Source of the DNA: JAITMY01 sp031553765
Lineage (GTDB): Bacteria > Bacteroidota > Bacteroidia > Bacteroidales > UBA932
Length of the DNA stretch: 64,000 bases
Assembly (NCBI GenBank): GCA_031553765.1
Contig: JAVBKY010000005.1
Location: forward strand, 154,224 to 218,223
Reading direction: 5' to 3'
The position numbers were made by a program, and so were the translations under genes. A model generated the notes under the pieces. That model was not told where the DNA came from, searched no databases, and saw only the letters and a program-made list of their open reading frames with translations. Positions 16,970 to 24,919 of this stretch are shown piece after piece; positions within the stretch are counted from its first letter, which is position 1, and each line of letters opens with the position of its first letter.

Positions 16970-17043
16970 GGCCCCGTAGTTCAGCTGTATAGAACGTCAG
17001 ATTCCGGTTCTGAAAGTCGGGGGTTAGAATCCCTCCGGGGTCA
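16970..17043 (+). tRNA. tRNA-Arg (anticodon CCG)
   Basis: All four arms fold: acceptor GGCCCCG (16970-16976) with CGGGGTC (17036-17042), one G-U pair; D arm GTTC/GAAC; anticodon stem TCAGA/TCTGA with loop TTCCGGT, giving anticodon CCG, which reads CGG; T arm GGGGG/CCCTC around TTAGAAT. The discriminator base is A at 17043. CCA is not encoded (CTA follows), so CCA would be added enzymatically. A terminator hairpin begins 5 bases later. Confidence 0.95.
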
Positions 17044-17047
17044 CTAC

Positions 17048-17081
17048 AAAAAATCCCTGCTAAATTTTAGCAGGGATTTTT
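17048..17081. terminator. Bidirectional terminator between tRNA-Arg and uxuA
   Basis: AAAAATCCCTGCTAAA pairs with TTTAGCAGGGATTTTT, a near-perfect stem with A-run and T-run flanks, so it can terminate transcripts from both the tRNA (plus) and the convergent uxuA (minus). Confidence 0.92.
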
Positions 17082-17086
17082 CATTT

Positions 17087-18283
17087 CTACTCTTGTGATT
17101 TTGCTATGCCCATTTCCAGGCCTCGTAGTTCGGCTAAGCCTCGCAGGCGACCTATGGCGGAGTAGCCGGGGTTGGTTTTTTTCTTCAGGTCGTCCAACAT
17201 TTGATGACCGTGATCGGGACGAATGGGGATGCTCTCATGACGCTTTTGCATCACGGCTTGCAGGTTTTTCACTACGTTGAACATATCTACGTTGCCCTCA
17301 AGGTGGTTGGCCTCGTAGAAGTTGCCTTCGGCATCGCGCTGTGTGCTGCGCAGGTGCGCAAAGTAAATGCGCTCGCCCAAGCGGGTAGCCATGCCGGGAA
17401 GGTCATTGTCCGCACGCACGCCAAATGAACCTGTGCAGAAGCAAAGCCCGTTGGACTTGTTGGGCACGGCATCAACCAACTTGCAGAAATCAGATTCGGT
17501 GCTAAGAATACGCGGTAGTCCGAGAATAGCATAGGGAGGATCGTCGGCGTGAATGGCCAAGCGAACGCCAACCTCGTCGGCTACGGGCGCAATTTTTGCA
17601 AGGAAGTAAATAAGGTTGCTACGCAACTTTTCGGCGTCAATATCCTTGTAGCGGTCAAGTGCTTCTTGGAATTGCTCTACTGTAAAACTTTCTTCCGAAC
17701 CAGGCAAGCCTGCAATCATATTGCGCGTGAGCGTGTGCTTTTGTTCATCGCTCATGCTATCGAACTTTGCCTTTGCCTTTGCTTTATCTTCGGCGGAGTA
17801 TTCGCTTTCGGCGCCTTTACGCTTCAATATAAATAGGTCGAAAGCCATGAAAGCGGCGCGCTCAAAACGCAATGCTTTTGAGCCATCCTCCAAAGTGTAG
17901 GCAAGGTCGGTACGCGTCCAGTCCAGCACAGGCATAAAGTTGTAGGTTACCACCATTACGTTACACTTGGCAAGGTTGCGTATGCTTTGCTTGTAGTTCT
18001 CAATGTACTTTTCGAAGTCGCCCGTTTGGGTTTTGATATGCTCGTGCACGGGTACGCTTTCTACTACTGTCCACTGCAAACCAACTTCCTCAATAATTTT
18101 CCTGCGCTTCTCAATTTCCTCTACTGTCCACACTTCACCGTTAGGGATGTGGTGCAGCGCGTTTACTATGCCTGTTGCTCCGGCCTGCTTAATATCCCAC
18201 AGGCTCACAGGGTCGTTGGGGCCATACCAGCGCCATGTTTGCTCAAACATTACACGCCCGCTTTTTGATATATTGTTAATCAT
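17087..18283 (-). CDS. uxuA: Mannonate dehydratase
   Basis: UxuA dehydrates D-mannonate to 2-keto-3-deoxygluconate in hexuronate (glucuronate) breakdown. The TIM-barrel protein of 398 residues has the conserved ALHHIPNGEVW near residue 40, AIHADDPP, CFCTGSFGVRADND and IRPDHGHQM, the last supplying metal ligands. ATG at 18283 is the longest start; ATG at 18250 (MFEQTWRWYGP) fits the usual family N-terminus better. It lies downstream of an SDR reductase that probably supplies mannonate. A shared terminator closes it. Confidence 0.95.
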   Translation of the reverse strand: MINNISKSGRVMFEQTWRWYGPNDPVSLWDIKQAGATGIVNALHHIPNGEVWTVEEIEKRRKIIEEVGLQWTVVESVPVHEHIKTQTGDFEKYIENYKQSIRNLAKCNVMVVTYNFMPVLDWTRTDLAYTLEDGSKALRFERAAFMAFDLFILKRKGAESEYSAEDKAKAKAKFDSMSDEQKHTLTRNMIAGLPGSEESFTVEQFQEALDRYKDIDAEKLRSNLIYFLAKIAPVADEVGVRLAIHADDPPYAILGLPRILSTESDFCKLVDAVPNKSNGLCFCTGSFGVRADNDLPGMATRLGERIYFAHLRSTQRDAEGNFYEANHLEGNVDMFNVVKNLQAVMQKRHESIPIRPDHGHQMLDDLKKKTNPGYSAIGRLRGLAELRGLEMGIAKSQE

Positions 18284-18299
18284 ACGTTGAACTGTTGAA

Positions 18300-18417
18300 T
18301 TGTTTGTTTAATTTAGAAGTTTAAGAAGATTAAGAATTTTAAGAAGTTAAAAGCGAATAGTACTAATAACGCCTTTTCTTAGTCTTCCTAAACTTCCTAA
18401 TCTTCTAGACTCCCTTC
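18300..18417. repeat. AT-rich inverted pair between the SDR gene and uxuA
   Basis: The spacer holds tagaagtttaagaagattaa near its left end and a diverged inverted copy (complement of cttcctaaacttcctaatct) near its right end. Both are built from short 'aagattaagaag'-like words. It is probably a low-complexity dispersed repeat; a hairpin is possible but imperfect. Confidence 0.5.
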
Positions 18418-19233
18418 TTATATCGCAAATGCGTCAAAGCCGCCATCAATCACTGTTACGGTGCCGCTTACAAATTTTGAAGCGTCGCTGGCTAACCACT
18501 GTAGCGTGCCCAGCAACTCATCGGGTTCGCCTAGGCGACCGAAAGGAGTGTGCGTTACTACGGATTGTCCGCGTGCGGTCAACGAACCGTCGGGGTTGGT
18601 CATCAGCGTGCGGTTTTGCTCAGTAAGGAAAAATCCCGGAGCAATAGCGTTCACGCGTAATCCCTCGCCGAACTTTTGTGCCAGTTCGCCGCACATCCAC
18701 TTGGTGAAGTTGCTCACAGCAGCTTTGGATGCAGAGTAACCCACTACGCGCGTAAGCGGACGAATAGACGACTCGGATGACACGTTAATAATGCAGCCTT
18801 TCTTTTTCTCCACCATTACCTTGGCAAAAACCATAGTAGGAATTACGGTGCCAAACAGGTTGAGGTCAACTACCTTGCGGAAGTCGTCAATTTTTAAATC
18901 GAAAATAGTTTTGTCGGGGGCTACGGTAGCACCGGGCATATTGCCACCCGCGCCGTTTATAAGTACGTCAATGGTGCCGTACTTAGCCACAATATCCTTG
19001 CAGTTTTGCTCCAACACCTCTTGGTTGAGCACGTCGGTTTTGAAGAAGCTTGCTTCGTAGCCCTTGGCCTTAATATCGGCCACCAGCTTGCTACCAACTT
19101 CCTCGTTACGGTCAAGGATTACCACTTTTGAGCCTTCTTTGGCAAAATGGTTTGCCATGCTTGTGCCCAGTATACCTGCACCTCCGGTTATGAGTACTAC
19201 CTTGTCTTTTACGCTAAACAGTTCGTTTGCCAT
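18418..19233 (-). CDS. SDR-family oxidoreductase, probable fructuronate reductase (D-mannonate oxidoreductase)
   Basis: A 271-residue short-chain dehydrogenase. The Rossmann motif TGGAGILG lies near residue 16, NGAGGN near 93, a catalytic Ser in INVSSESS and YSASK as the Tyr/Lys pair; the end is FVSGTVTVIDGGF. In Bacteroidota, and in Bacillus (YjmF/UxuB), an SDR beside uxuA reduces fructuronate to mannonate, so that role is inferred from the neighbour. The motifs alone would also fit other sugar-acid reductases. uxuA follows after 134 bp. Confidence 0.85.
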   Translation of the reverse strand: MANELFSVKDKVVLITGGAGILGTSMANHFAKEGSKVVILDRNEEVGSKLVADIKAKGYEASFFKTDVLNQEVLEQNCKDIVAKYGTIDVLINGAGGNMPGATVAPDKTIFDLKIDDFRKVVDLNLFGTVIPTMVFAKVMVEKKKGCIINVSSESSIRPLTRVVGYSASKAAVSNFTKWMCGELAQKFGEGLRVNAIAPGFFLTEQNRTLMTNPDGSLTARGQSVVTHTPFGRLGEPDELLGTLQWLASDASKFVSGTVTVIDGGFDAFAI

Positions 19234-19279
19234 TTTCTGAAAAATATTTTGTAATGTTGGGTTTCGCTAACAAATGTAC

Positions 19280-19313
19280 AAAAAATAGCGGGATTTATGC
19301 CCCGCTATTTTTT
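19280..19313 (-). terminator. Strong hairpin upstream of the SDR gene
   Basis: AAAAAATAGCGGG (19280-19292) pairs perfectly with CCCGCTATTTTTT (19301-19313). With T-runs at both ends it can serve as a terminator for the minus-strand barrel gene at 19396. A possible -7 box for the SDR gene (TACATTTG on the minus strand, 19272-19279) sits at its edge. Confidence 0.85.
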
Positions 19314-19395
19314 TATCTACCTGTCCTGCAACTTCAACAGAAAGCTAAAATTTACTTTCTCTTGACAAAATAAACACAAATGATTTCGAATTCAA

Positions 19396-19980
19396 CTACT
19401 TAAATAAAAATCCGATGCTCAGCGTTAAACGATTGACATTAGTACTGAGGTTGTTAATGGCGTACCTCGGGTAGGATTGGCTTTTAATTTCGCTCTCTAA
19501 TTTTTGGTAGTAGTAACCTACCGTTAACACAAAATCGAAGTTCGGATTAATGGTAGTTTTAAAACCTATTTCAGGGTTGCACATCCAGCCGCCTGAGTTT
19601 TTGTAGGTGGCGTTGTAGTCGTAGTTGGTAAGATATTCCTTCTCGCTATTGGCAAAAGAGTAGCCGCCACGAAAGGCAAGTACCGGTGTGAACCCATCTT
19701 TGAATACGTGCCAACGCAAATCGGTAAATACAGGGTATACCATGTAAGAATATGCGGCAACTCCCACGCCAATGCCAGCTGAAATGTGCTCATTGAAGCG
19801 ATACCCGTTGACCGTAGTTATTGATGGTACAAGATTGGCCCCCGTTGGGGATAAATATTCGACTTCTCCAATGATAAAGGATAGCTGCGTGAGGTTGTAG
19901 TAGCCTGCAGGTTTGTCGCTTTGTGCTACCGCAGAAAGTACGATAAACGTATATATTGTGAGTAGTAGTAGGCGTCTCAT
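19396..19980 (-). CDS. Small outer-membrane beta-barrel protein
   Basis: A 194-residue protein with a signal peptide (MRRLLLLTIYTFIVLSAVAQ) and an alternating aromatic/polar pattern with Gly turns through to a C-terminal aromatic end (SIGFLFK), typical of an 8-strand barrel. No ligand motif is visible. Its ATG lies 1 base beyond the stop of the LVIVD-repeat lipoprotein gene, so the two are co-expressed and perhaps physically associated at the outer membrane. The function is unknown. Confidence 0.7.
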   Translation of the reverse strand: MRRLLLLTIYTFIVLSAVAQSDKPAGYYNLTQLSFIIGEVEYLSPTGANLVPSITTVNGYRFNEHISAGIGVGVAAYSYMVYPVFTDLRWHVFKDGFTPVLAFRGGYSFANSEKEYLTNYDYNATYKNSGGWMCNPEIGFKTTINPNFDFVLTVGYYYQKLESEIKSQSYPRYAINNLSTNVNRLTLSIGFLFK

Positions 19981-19981
19981 C

Positions 19982-21271
19982 TTACTTTGCTTGTACGTTT
20001 AATGTGCTTAATAGGCTTATATTTTGTTGGTCGGAGTAATCGTATTGGCGTAATCCATCGCTGCCGATAAGTATCAGCACGTTGTTGTATGGAATTACGT
20101 CAAAGCCTGCAATGTCGTCGAAGTGTTTTACCAGGCGGTCACCAACCATTGCTGGAGTGCTTGCATCGAATACTTTCAGCCCCTTATCACATACAAAAAG
20201 TGAATTGCCGTCGATACCTAATCCGTACGGACTTTGCATGATAAATGATGCTCGCGTAAATGGCGCGCTGGGATTGCTAATATCCACTACGTTGAGCTGA
20301 CTTTGAATTTGTCCACACGTATTCCCGCCCCGCACGGTAACGTAAGCGTAATTGTCCTGCACCACCACGGGATCGCAACCAAGTATGTGAGTTACCGATG
20401 ATAGGTATTTTGGCGTAATGGGATCTGTAATGTCGTAAATCAGCATGCCGGTGGTAGTACCGAAAAATAACTTACTGTTGTACGCAAAAATAGTTTCAAC
20501 ATTCCACGCAAGGTATTGATCGTAGATTTTGCTAATGTCTTGACCCGACAAGTCAAACACTTTGAGCATGCCCTCGTTTACCACGTACAAGTAATTACCG
20601 CACGCAGCAAAGCGAGCCATAGAGCCGGTTAGCGCGGTGGAGGAACCGCCACCACTTGTGGGTGCATTACCTCCATCTGCCGAACTTGCAAAATCCATGT
20701 AATATTCATAAAAATAGTGGCGAGTTTCCACATCAACCGTAATGTCTTTTACCTTCCATCCAACAACGACACCTTTCGTGTTATCAATTTCTGCTATCGG
20801 ATAGCTATTATCAATGGTAGGATATATGTTGCGAAATGCGTCGGGTAGCCGTCCAACTTCTACAGGGGCGGATGGGTTGCTGATATCGAACCACACCAAA
20901 TCAATGTAGCTGTCGGCGTAGAGCATGTTATTGCGAACAGTAATGTCAATATTCCCCTCCAGCTCAATAAATGCTATTGGGCGTGGGGCGGCAGGGTTGC
21001 TGTTGTCAATGATGTGAATGCCCTTGCCGACTTCGTTGATGAAAAGATGGCTGCTGTAGAGGCAAATTTTTCCCGGGTTTACCATTGCCTGCGTTGGTTG
21101 AGCAACGCGCTGTGCGCGAAACTGAGCAAATGGCATGTACACCGGCTCGTTGACCGTGTAGGTTACCGTGTTTTTTACTTCGTCTTGGCAGCTGACGATT
21201 AGAAGGCTTGCCACCATACAGGGTACGCCTATAAACAGAAGTAGGTCTAAAATGCGAATAAACTTTTTCAT
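19982..21271 (-). CDS. LVIVD-repeat lipoprotein (beta-propeller-like)
   Basis: A predicted lipoprotein of 429 residues with lipobox LLIVSC near residue 27. Several copies of a repeat of the form 'LYV/...VFDISNPSAP' are visible (IHIIDNSNPAAPRPIAFI, VWFDISNPSAPVEVGRL, LIYDITDPITPKYLSSV, NVVDISNPSAPFTRASF), the signature of LVIVD repeats that fold as a beta-propeller. A Ser/Gly-rich loop lies near residue 205. It is the third gene of a likely sigma factor, anti-sigma/barrel, LVIVD, barrel operon. Ligand or partner unknown; a surface binding role is a guess. Confidence 0.82.
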   Translation of the reverse strand: MKKFIRILDLLLFIGVPCMVASLLIVSCQDEVKNTVTYTVNEPVYMPFAQFRAQRVAQPTQAMVNPGKICLYSSHLFINEVGKGIHIIDNSNPAAPRPIAFIELEGNIDITVRNNMLYADSYIDLVWFDISNPSAPVEVGRLPDAFRNIYPTIDNSYPIAEIDNTKGVVVGWKVKDITVDVETRHYFYEYYMDFASSADGGNAPTSGGGSSTALTGSMARFAACGNYLYVVNEGMLKVFDLSGQDISKIYDQYLAWNVETIFAYNSKLFFGTTTGMLIYDITDPITPKYLSSVTHILGCDPVVVQDNYAYVTVRGGNTCGQIQSQLNVVDISNPSAPFTRASFIMQSPYGLGIDGNSLFVCDKGLKVFDASTPAMVGDRLVKHFDDIAGFDVIPYNNVLILIGSDGLRQYDYSDQQNISLLSTLNVQAK

Positions 21272-21377
21272 AAAAATGAATTTTAAAAATTTATTTTTTG
21301 CCTCAAACTTTAACGGATGTTTCTAAAGTTGTCTTACCTATAAGATGCAAAACCGGATGAAAACGCTGCACGAGAAG

Positions 21378-22709
21378 TTAAAAATCAACTCTTACCCCCA
21401 CGTTAATGTTGAAGTTAAGTGGCTGCTCTGTGCGAATGCTTGTGGGTTGATTACTATCGGGCAAGAAATACCGCATCCCCGGTTCTATGTATATATTAAA
21501 TCGCTTATAAAAGTTATACTCAACGCCAAGTTGTCCGTTTAACGACCATTGTATGCCGTCAATGGCTTCGTGTGTGGTATTTTTTTCTGTAAGGTGGCTA
21601 TAGGTGTAGTTGGCGGTGAGCCCTTTTTCCATCATGCATCCGCCCGATGCGTATAGAGAAAAACGTTTTCCCTTGGCAAGTTGATAAGCAAGGCTGATAG
21701 GTATACCCAAGTAGTGCAGTCGCTGTTTTACCTCGGCTTGATTTGGAAGTGAATAACTCGATGCAAGATAGCTGTAAACTAGTCCAGACTCTACAGCACA
21801 GCGCGATGTAAAGTAAAAACGAAATGTGATACCTGCCGATAGCGGTACGTGATGCTGCGAGGTGATAGCCTCTTCTAAATAGTTTTCAGCGGCCGATGAG
21901 GGTGATAATCCATTATTGCCCTCGTAAGAACCTCCATCATTGGGAGAACTACTGTATGAATGGTCTGCATTGCTGCCGTTAAGCGGCTGATTAGAATAGG
22001 CGGATTGACCCGCCAACAACGCTATTGCCCATTTTTGTGAGTTTTTATTCTTGTCGGGTAAGGGGGACTCGAATAGCGGAAAGGCAGATAGCGAATCGGG
22101 GAATGATGGAGCTGCTTTCGCGATAGCCTCGACAGCATCTGCTATTTTTTCTGTCCGGGTAGTTGTTGTTTCTGTGGTTGTAATGGTGTCTATCTCGTTG
22201 ATGTCGGAGTTAATTTTGGGCGCAGATGCTGCTGTTGGCAGTTCGTTTTTTTGTTGATTTTTTGCATATAGAGATGCATGTGGCACAGCAACTGGCTGTG
22301 ATTTAGCGGTAGGAGTAGAGGCAACCATTTGAATTGGTTCATTGGTCGGCTTTGGTGTGCAATTGACGGTTGCTGCAGGTGTAGCGGTTGGAGGTAAAGG
22401 ATTTTCCATTGATACCGGGTAGCGCAGCAGCAGCAGGAACACTGCTACTGCCGCTGCTGCGGCAGTAGCAGAAAACCAAATAGCAGCAGATTTCCGTTTC
22501 TTTCGCTGCTGTAGTTGTCGGTTGATATTCCCCCAATCATTAGCGTCAACGGGATATTCATAATTTAGCAGCACACTCTGTAAGTGGGCAACTTCCTGTC
22601 GATTGTTGTTTAACGATAGTTGCTCGCTAATGATTTCCCAATCATCGGGTGCTACAGCTGCTTCGTAGTTTTGCAATGCGCGAAATATGTCTTTTACATC
22701 GTCGTTCAT
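21378..22709 (-). CDS. Predicted envelope-spanning anti-sigma/outer-membrane barrel protein
   Basis: This 443-residue protein has an unusual layout. The cytoplasmic N-terminus holds two copies of a short module (NYEAAVAPDDWEIISEQL at 14-31 and NYEYPVDANDWGNINRQL at 49-66). A basic stretch RKKRK and one membrane helix (about 76-98) follow. Then comes a long Pro/Thr/Ala-rich linker (about 100-250) and a C-terminal region from about 280 with barrel-like strands ending NINVGVRVDF. It would cross the periplasm from inner to outer membrane. Its start overlaps the ECF sigma gene by 4 bases, so it is probably the cognate anti-sigma factor. I know no characterised homologue by name. Confidence 0.65.
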   Translation of the reverse strand: MNDDVKDIFRALQNYEAAVAPDDWEIISEQLSLNNNRQEVAHLQSVLLNYEYPVDANDWGNINRQLQQRKKRKSAAIWFSATAAAAAVAVFLLLLRYPVSMENPLPPTATPAATVNCTPKPTNEPIQMVASTPTAKSQPVAVPHASLYAKNQQKNELPTAASAPKINSDINEIDTITTTETTTTRTEKIADAVEAIAKAAPSFPDSLSAFPLFESPLPDKNKNSQKWAIALLAGQSAYSNQPLNGSNADHSYSSSPNDGGSYEGNNGLSPSSAAENYLEEAITSQHHVPLSAGITFRFYFTSRCAVESGLVYSYLASSYSLPNQAEVKQRLHYLGIPISLAYQLAKGKRFSLYASGGCMMEKGLTANYTYSHLTEKNTTHEAIDGIQWSLNGQLGVEYNFYKRFNIYIEPGMRYFLPDSNQPTSIRTEQPLNFNINVGVRVDF

Positions 22710-23215
22710 CTACGAAACTTTTTTACTGTTTTTTGTAAACAACTACGTGCGCGAGCGTACTGTGAGCGCGAAGTACTTTCAGTGATGTGCAGCATTTTTG
22801 CAATCTCGGAATGTGTATAACCTTCTACTGCGTATAGATTGAAAACTATGCGAAATCCTGTTGGTAAGTCGGCAATGAGCGCTACTAATTCATCAGCCGA
22901 CAACTTTTCTAAAACACTAAAATCTGCGCTTCGCTCTGTCAAAGAATACTCGCTGTACTTGACCAGCGCATCTTTTTTGCGTAGGTGCATTAATGCTGTG
23001 TTGATGAACAATCGTCGCATCCAACCTTCAAATGAGCCGTCTCCTTTATAGGTGTTTATCTTTTCGAATAAGCTAATGAAACCGTCATGCAATAAATCGC
23101 GAGCGGTTTCACGATTTTCCGCATAGCGTACGCATACGCCCATCATCTTGTGAGCGTACTTTTCGTATAACATCCGTTGTGCTGCGCTGTTTCCACGAAC
23201 ACAACCGGCAATCAA
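22706..23215 (-). CDS. ECF-type RNA polymerase sigma factor
   Basis: An ECF sigma factor of about 169 residues. Region 2 is visible in LYEKYAHKMMGVCVRYAENRE and DLLHDGFISLFEKI, and region 4 in LPTGFRIVFNLYAVEGYTHS and EIAKMLHITESTSRSQYARAR. It would direct transcription of its own operon under control of the overlapping anti-sigma/barrel gene. The start is unclear: between the upstream in-frame TGA and the TTG at 23215 there is no ATG, GTG or TTG, yet family members usually have a few more residues (here translated as IDDNE) before this point. Initiation at TTG or a rarer codon is possible. Confidence 0.88.
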   Translation of the reverse strand: MIAGCVRGNSAAQRMLYEKYAHKMMGVCVRYAENRETARDLLHDGFISLFEKINTYKGDGSFEGWMRRLFINTALMHLRKKDALVKYSEYSLTERSADFSVLEKLSADELVALIADLPTGFRIVFNLYAVEGYTHSEIAKMLHITESTSRSQYARARSCLQKTVKKFRR

Positions 23216-23527
23216 TTCGTTATCGTCTATTAAATGATACGTATCGATTTCTTTTATGGTTTTAGGTAAAGGTAAGATGCAAGATTTTATTCAAACGCTG
23301 CACTAAGCGATTGTTTTTTTAATAGGAAAGATACACATCAAATTTTAGCAGCTATTGGGGGAGAAAAAGTGCAGTAGATTAAAAGTTGATCGTGTAATCT
23401 ATTGATGAATAGTAGTTTGTGTTGATGTGAAAATGAGAGGAATCAAAATTTTATAATACCTGACGCTTGTTTGAAAAAATGAAAGTATCAGGTATTATAA
23501 AGTTTTGGTTCGCGAGTGATTTACAGG
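23216..23527. other. Intergenic region upstream of the ECF sigma gene
   Basis: A 312-bp gap without a gene. It holds the sigma-gene upstream region, where TACCTTTA on the minus strand near 23260-23267 is a weak -7 box. The middle is AT-rich with nothing recognisable, and the pepT-proximal end carries a 14-bp inverted repeat described separately. Confidence 0.6.
23450..23501 (-). terminator. 14-bp inverted repeat downstream of pepT
   Basis: TTTATAATACCTGA (23450-23463) and TCAGGTATTATAAA (23488-23501) are exact complements around a 24-nt spacer. On the minus strand it begins 27 bases after the pepT stop and is followed by T-rich sequence, fitting a weak terminator. The symmetry could equally be an operator. 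Confidence 0.55.
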
Positions 23528-24757
23528 TTACCTGCCCTCTGTAAAAACAGAAATGATGTTAAGTATAACTTCTACAGCCTTTTCCATAGATTGCAACGGC
23601 ACAAATTCATACTTGCCGTGAAAATTATGTCCACCTGCAAAAATATTGGGGCAGGGCAGGTCCATGTATGAAAGACGGCTGCCATCGGTACCGCCACGAA
23701 TGGGGTGTACCAACGGTTTTACACCTGCCATCTTCATGGCCTTTTCAGCCTTTTCTACAATGTGAATATGTGGTTCTACCTGCTCACACATGTTGTAGTA
23801 CTGGTCTTTTAACTCCACGCTGATAGTGTCCGCACCGTACTTGGCATTGATGCCGTGAGCACATTTTAAAATAAACTCCTTGCGTTTTTCAAATATTTCA
23901 CGGTCGTGATCGCGGATAATGTACTGCATGGTGGCTTTTTCTACTTCGCCGCTGAGGTGCACCAGGTGGTAAAACCCTTCATAGCCATCGGTGTGCTCGG
24001 GCCTGTCATTGACGGGTAGTAGAGCGTTGAACTCGGTGGCTACGTGTAGTGCATTTACCATTTTATTTTTGGCGTAGCCGGGGTGAATGTTTCTACCTTG
24101 AATGGAAATCTTTGCGCCTGCAGCGTTGAAGTTTTCGTACTCCAACTCGCCTATTTTACCACCATCCATGGTGTAGGCGTAAGTCGCGCCAAATTTCTTC
24201 ACATCGAAGTGGTCAACTCCTCGACCAACTTCCTCGTCGGGGGTAAAGCCTATGCAAATGTCGCCGTGCTTAAATTCGGGGTGTGCCATTACGTGCTCTA
24301 CAGCGCACATAATTTCTGCTATACCCGCCTTGTCGTCGGCACCCAGCAAGGTTGTGCCATCGGTGGTAATTAGGGTTTGCCCTACATAGTCGCGCAGTTC
24401 GGGAAACTCGTTGGTTGATAGTACTACCTTTTTTTCTTTGCTTAAAATAATGTCGCTACCATCGTACTTTTCAATAATGCGAGGTTGCACGTTGCTGCCC
24501 GGCATATCGGGCGATGTGTCCACGTGAGCAATGAAGCCAATAGCGGGAAGACCATCACAACAGTTGCTCGGAATACGTGCCATTACGTAGCCGTATTGGT
24601 CCATGCTAACTTGTGGTACGCCCAGCGCGCGCAGCTCATCGGCTAACAGCGTGAGCAACGTTTTTTGCTTCTCGGTGCTGGGAAATGTTTCTGAGTTTTC
24701 GTCTGACTGCGTGTCGATAGCAACGTAGCGAAGGAATTTTTGAAGAACGGATTCCAT
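23528..24757 (-). CDS. pepT: Peptidase T (tripeptide aminopeptidase)
   Basis: A zinc-dependent M20-family exopeptidase that removes N-terminal residues from tripeptides. The 409-residue protein has HVDTSPDMPG (metal His and catalytic Asp) near residue 80, LLGADDKAGIAEI (bridging Asp), DEEVGRGVDHFD (catalytic Glu and metal Glu) and GGTDGSRLSYMDLPCPN. All these are intact and the length is normal. It lies 162 bases downstream of miaB, and a palindromic repeat fills that gap. The aattgtaaat-type AT-rich block also occurs just before its start. Confidence 0.96.
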   Translation of the reverse strand: MESVLQKFLRYVAIDTQSDENSETFPSTEKQKTLLTLLADELRALGVPQVSMDQYGYVMARIPSNCCDGLPAIGFIAHVDTSPDMPGSNVQPRIIEKYDGSDIILSKEKKVVLSTNEFPELRDYVGQTLITTDGTTLLGADDKAGIAEIMCAVEHVMAHPEFKHGDICIGFTPDEEVGRGVDHFDVKKFGATYAYTMDGGKIGELEYENFNAAGAKISIQGRNIHPGYAKNKMVNALHVATEFNALLPVNDRPEHTDGYEGFYHLVHLSGEVEKATMQYIIRDHDREIFEKRKEFILKCAHGINAKYGADTISVELKDQYYNMCEQVEPHIHIVEKAEKAMKMAGVKPLVHPIRGGTDGSRLSYMDLPCPNIFAGGHNFHGKYEFVPLQSMEKAVEVILNIISVFTEGR

Positions 24758-24794
24758 AATTTATTATTTACAAATTACGATTTACTAATTGATG

Positions 24795-24914
24795 ACCTCT
24801 CCCTAAATCCCTCTCCGCAGGAGAGGGACTTTCTTACCCACAGGCGCCCTCGTATTCACATCTAAATTTCTTGGCACATTCCCCTCTCCTGTGGAGAGGG
24901 GGCAGGGGAGAGGT
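24795..24914. repeat. Palindromic repeat between miaB and pepT
   Basis: About 120 bp, from acctctccctaaatccctct to the right end gggcaggggagaggt. The inner arms tccgcaggagaggg and cccctctcctgtggaga mirror each other. It belongs to the same family as the copy inside leuS and the one at 28493-28578. Confidence 0.85.
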
Positions 24915-24919
24915 TAACT

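Noticed and set aside
17087..19233. A hexuronate operon including the MFS transporter
   Set aside because: The ExuT-like gene lies 43 kb away with its own context, so only a functional link can be proposed.
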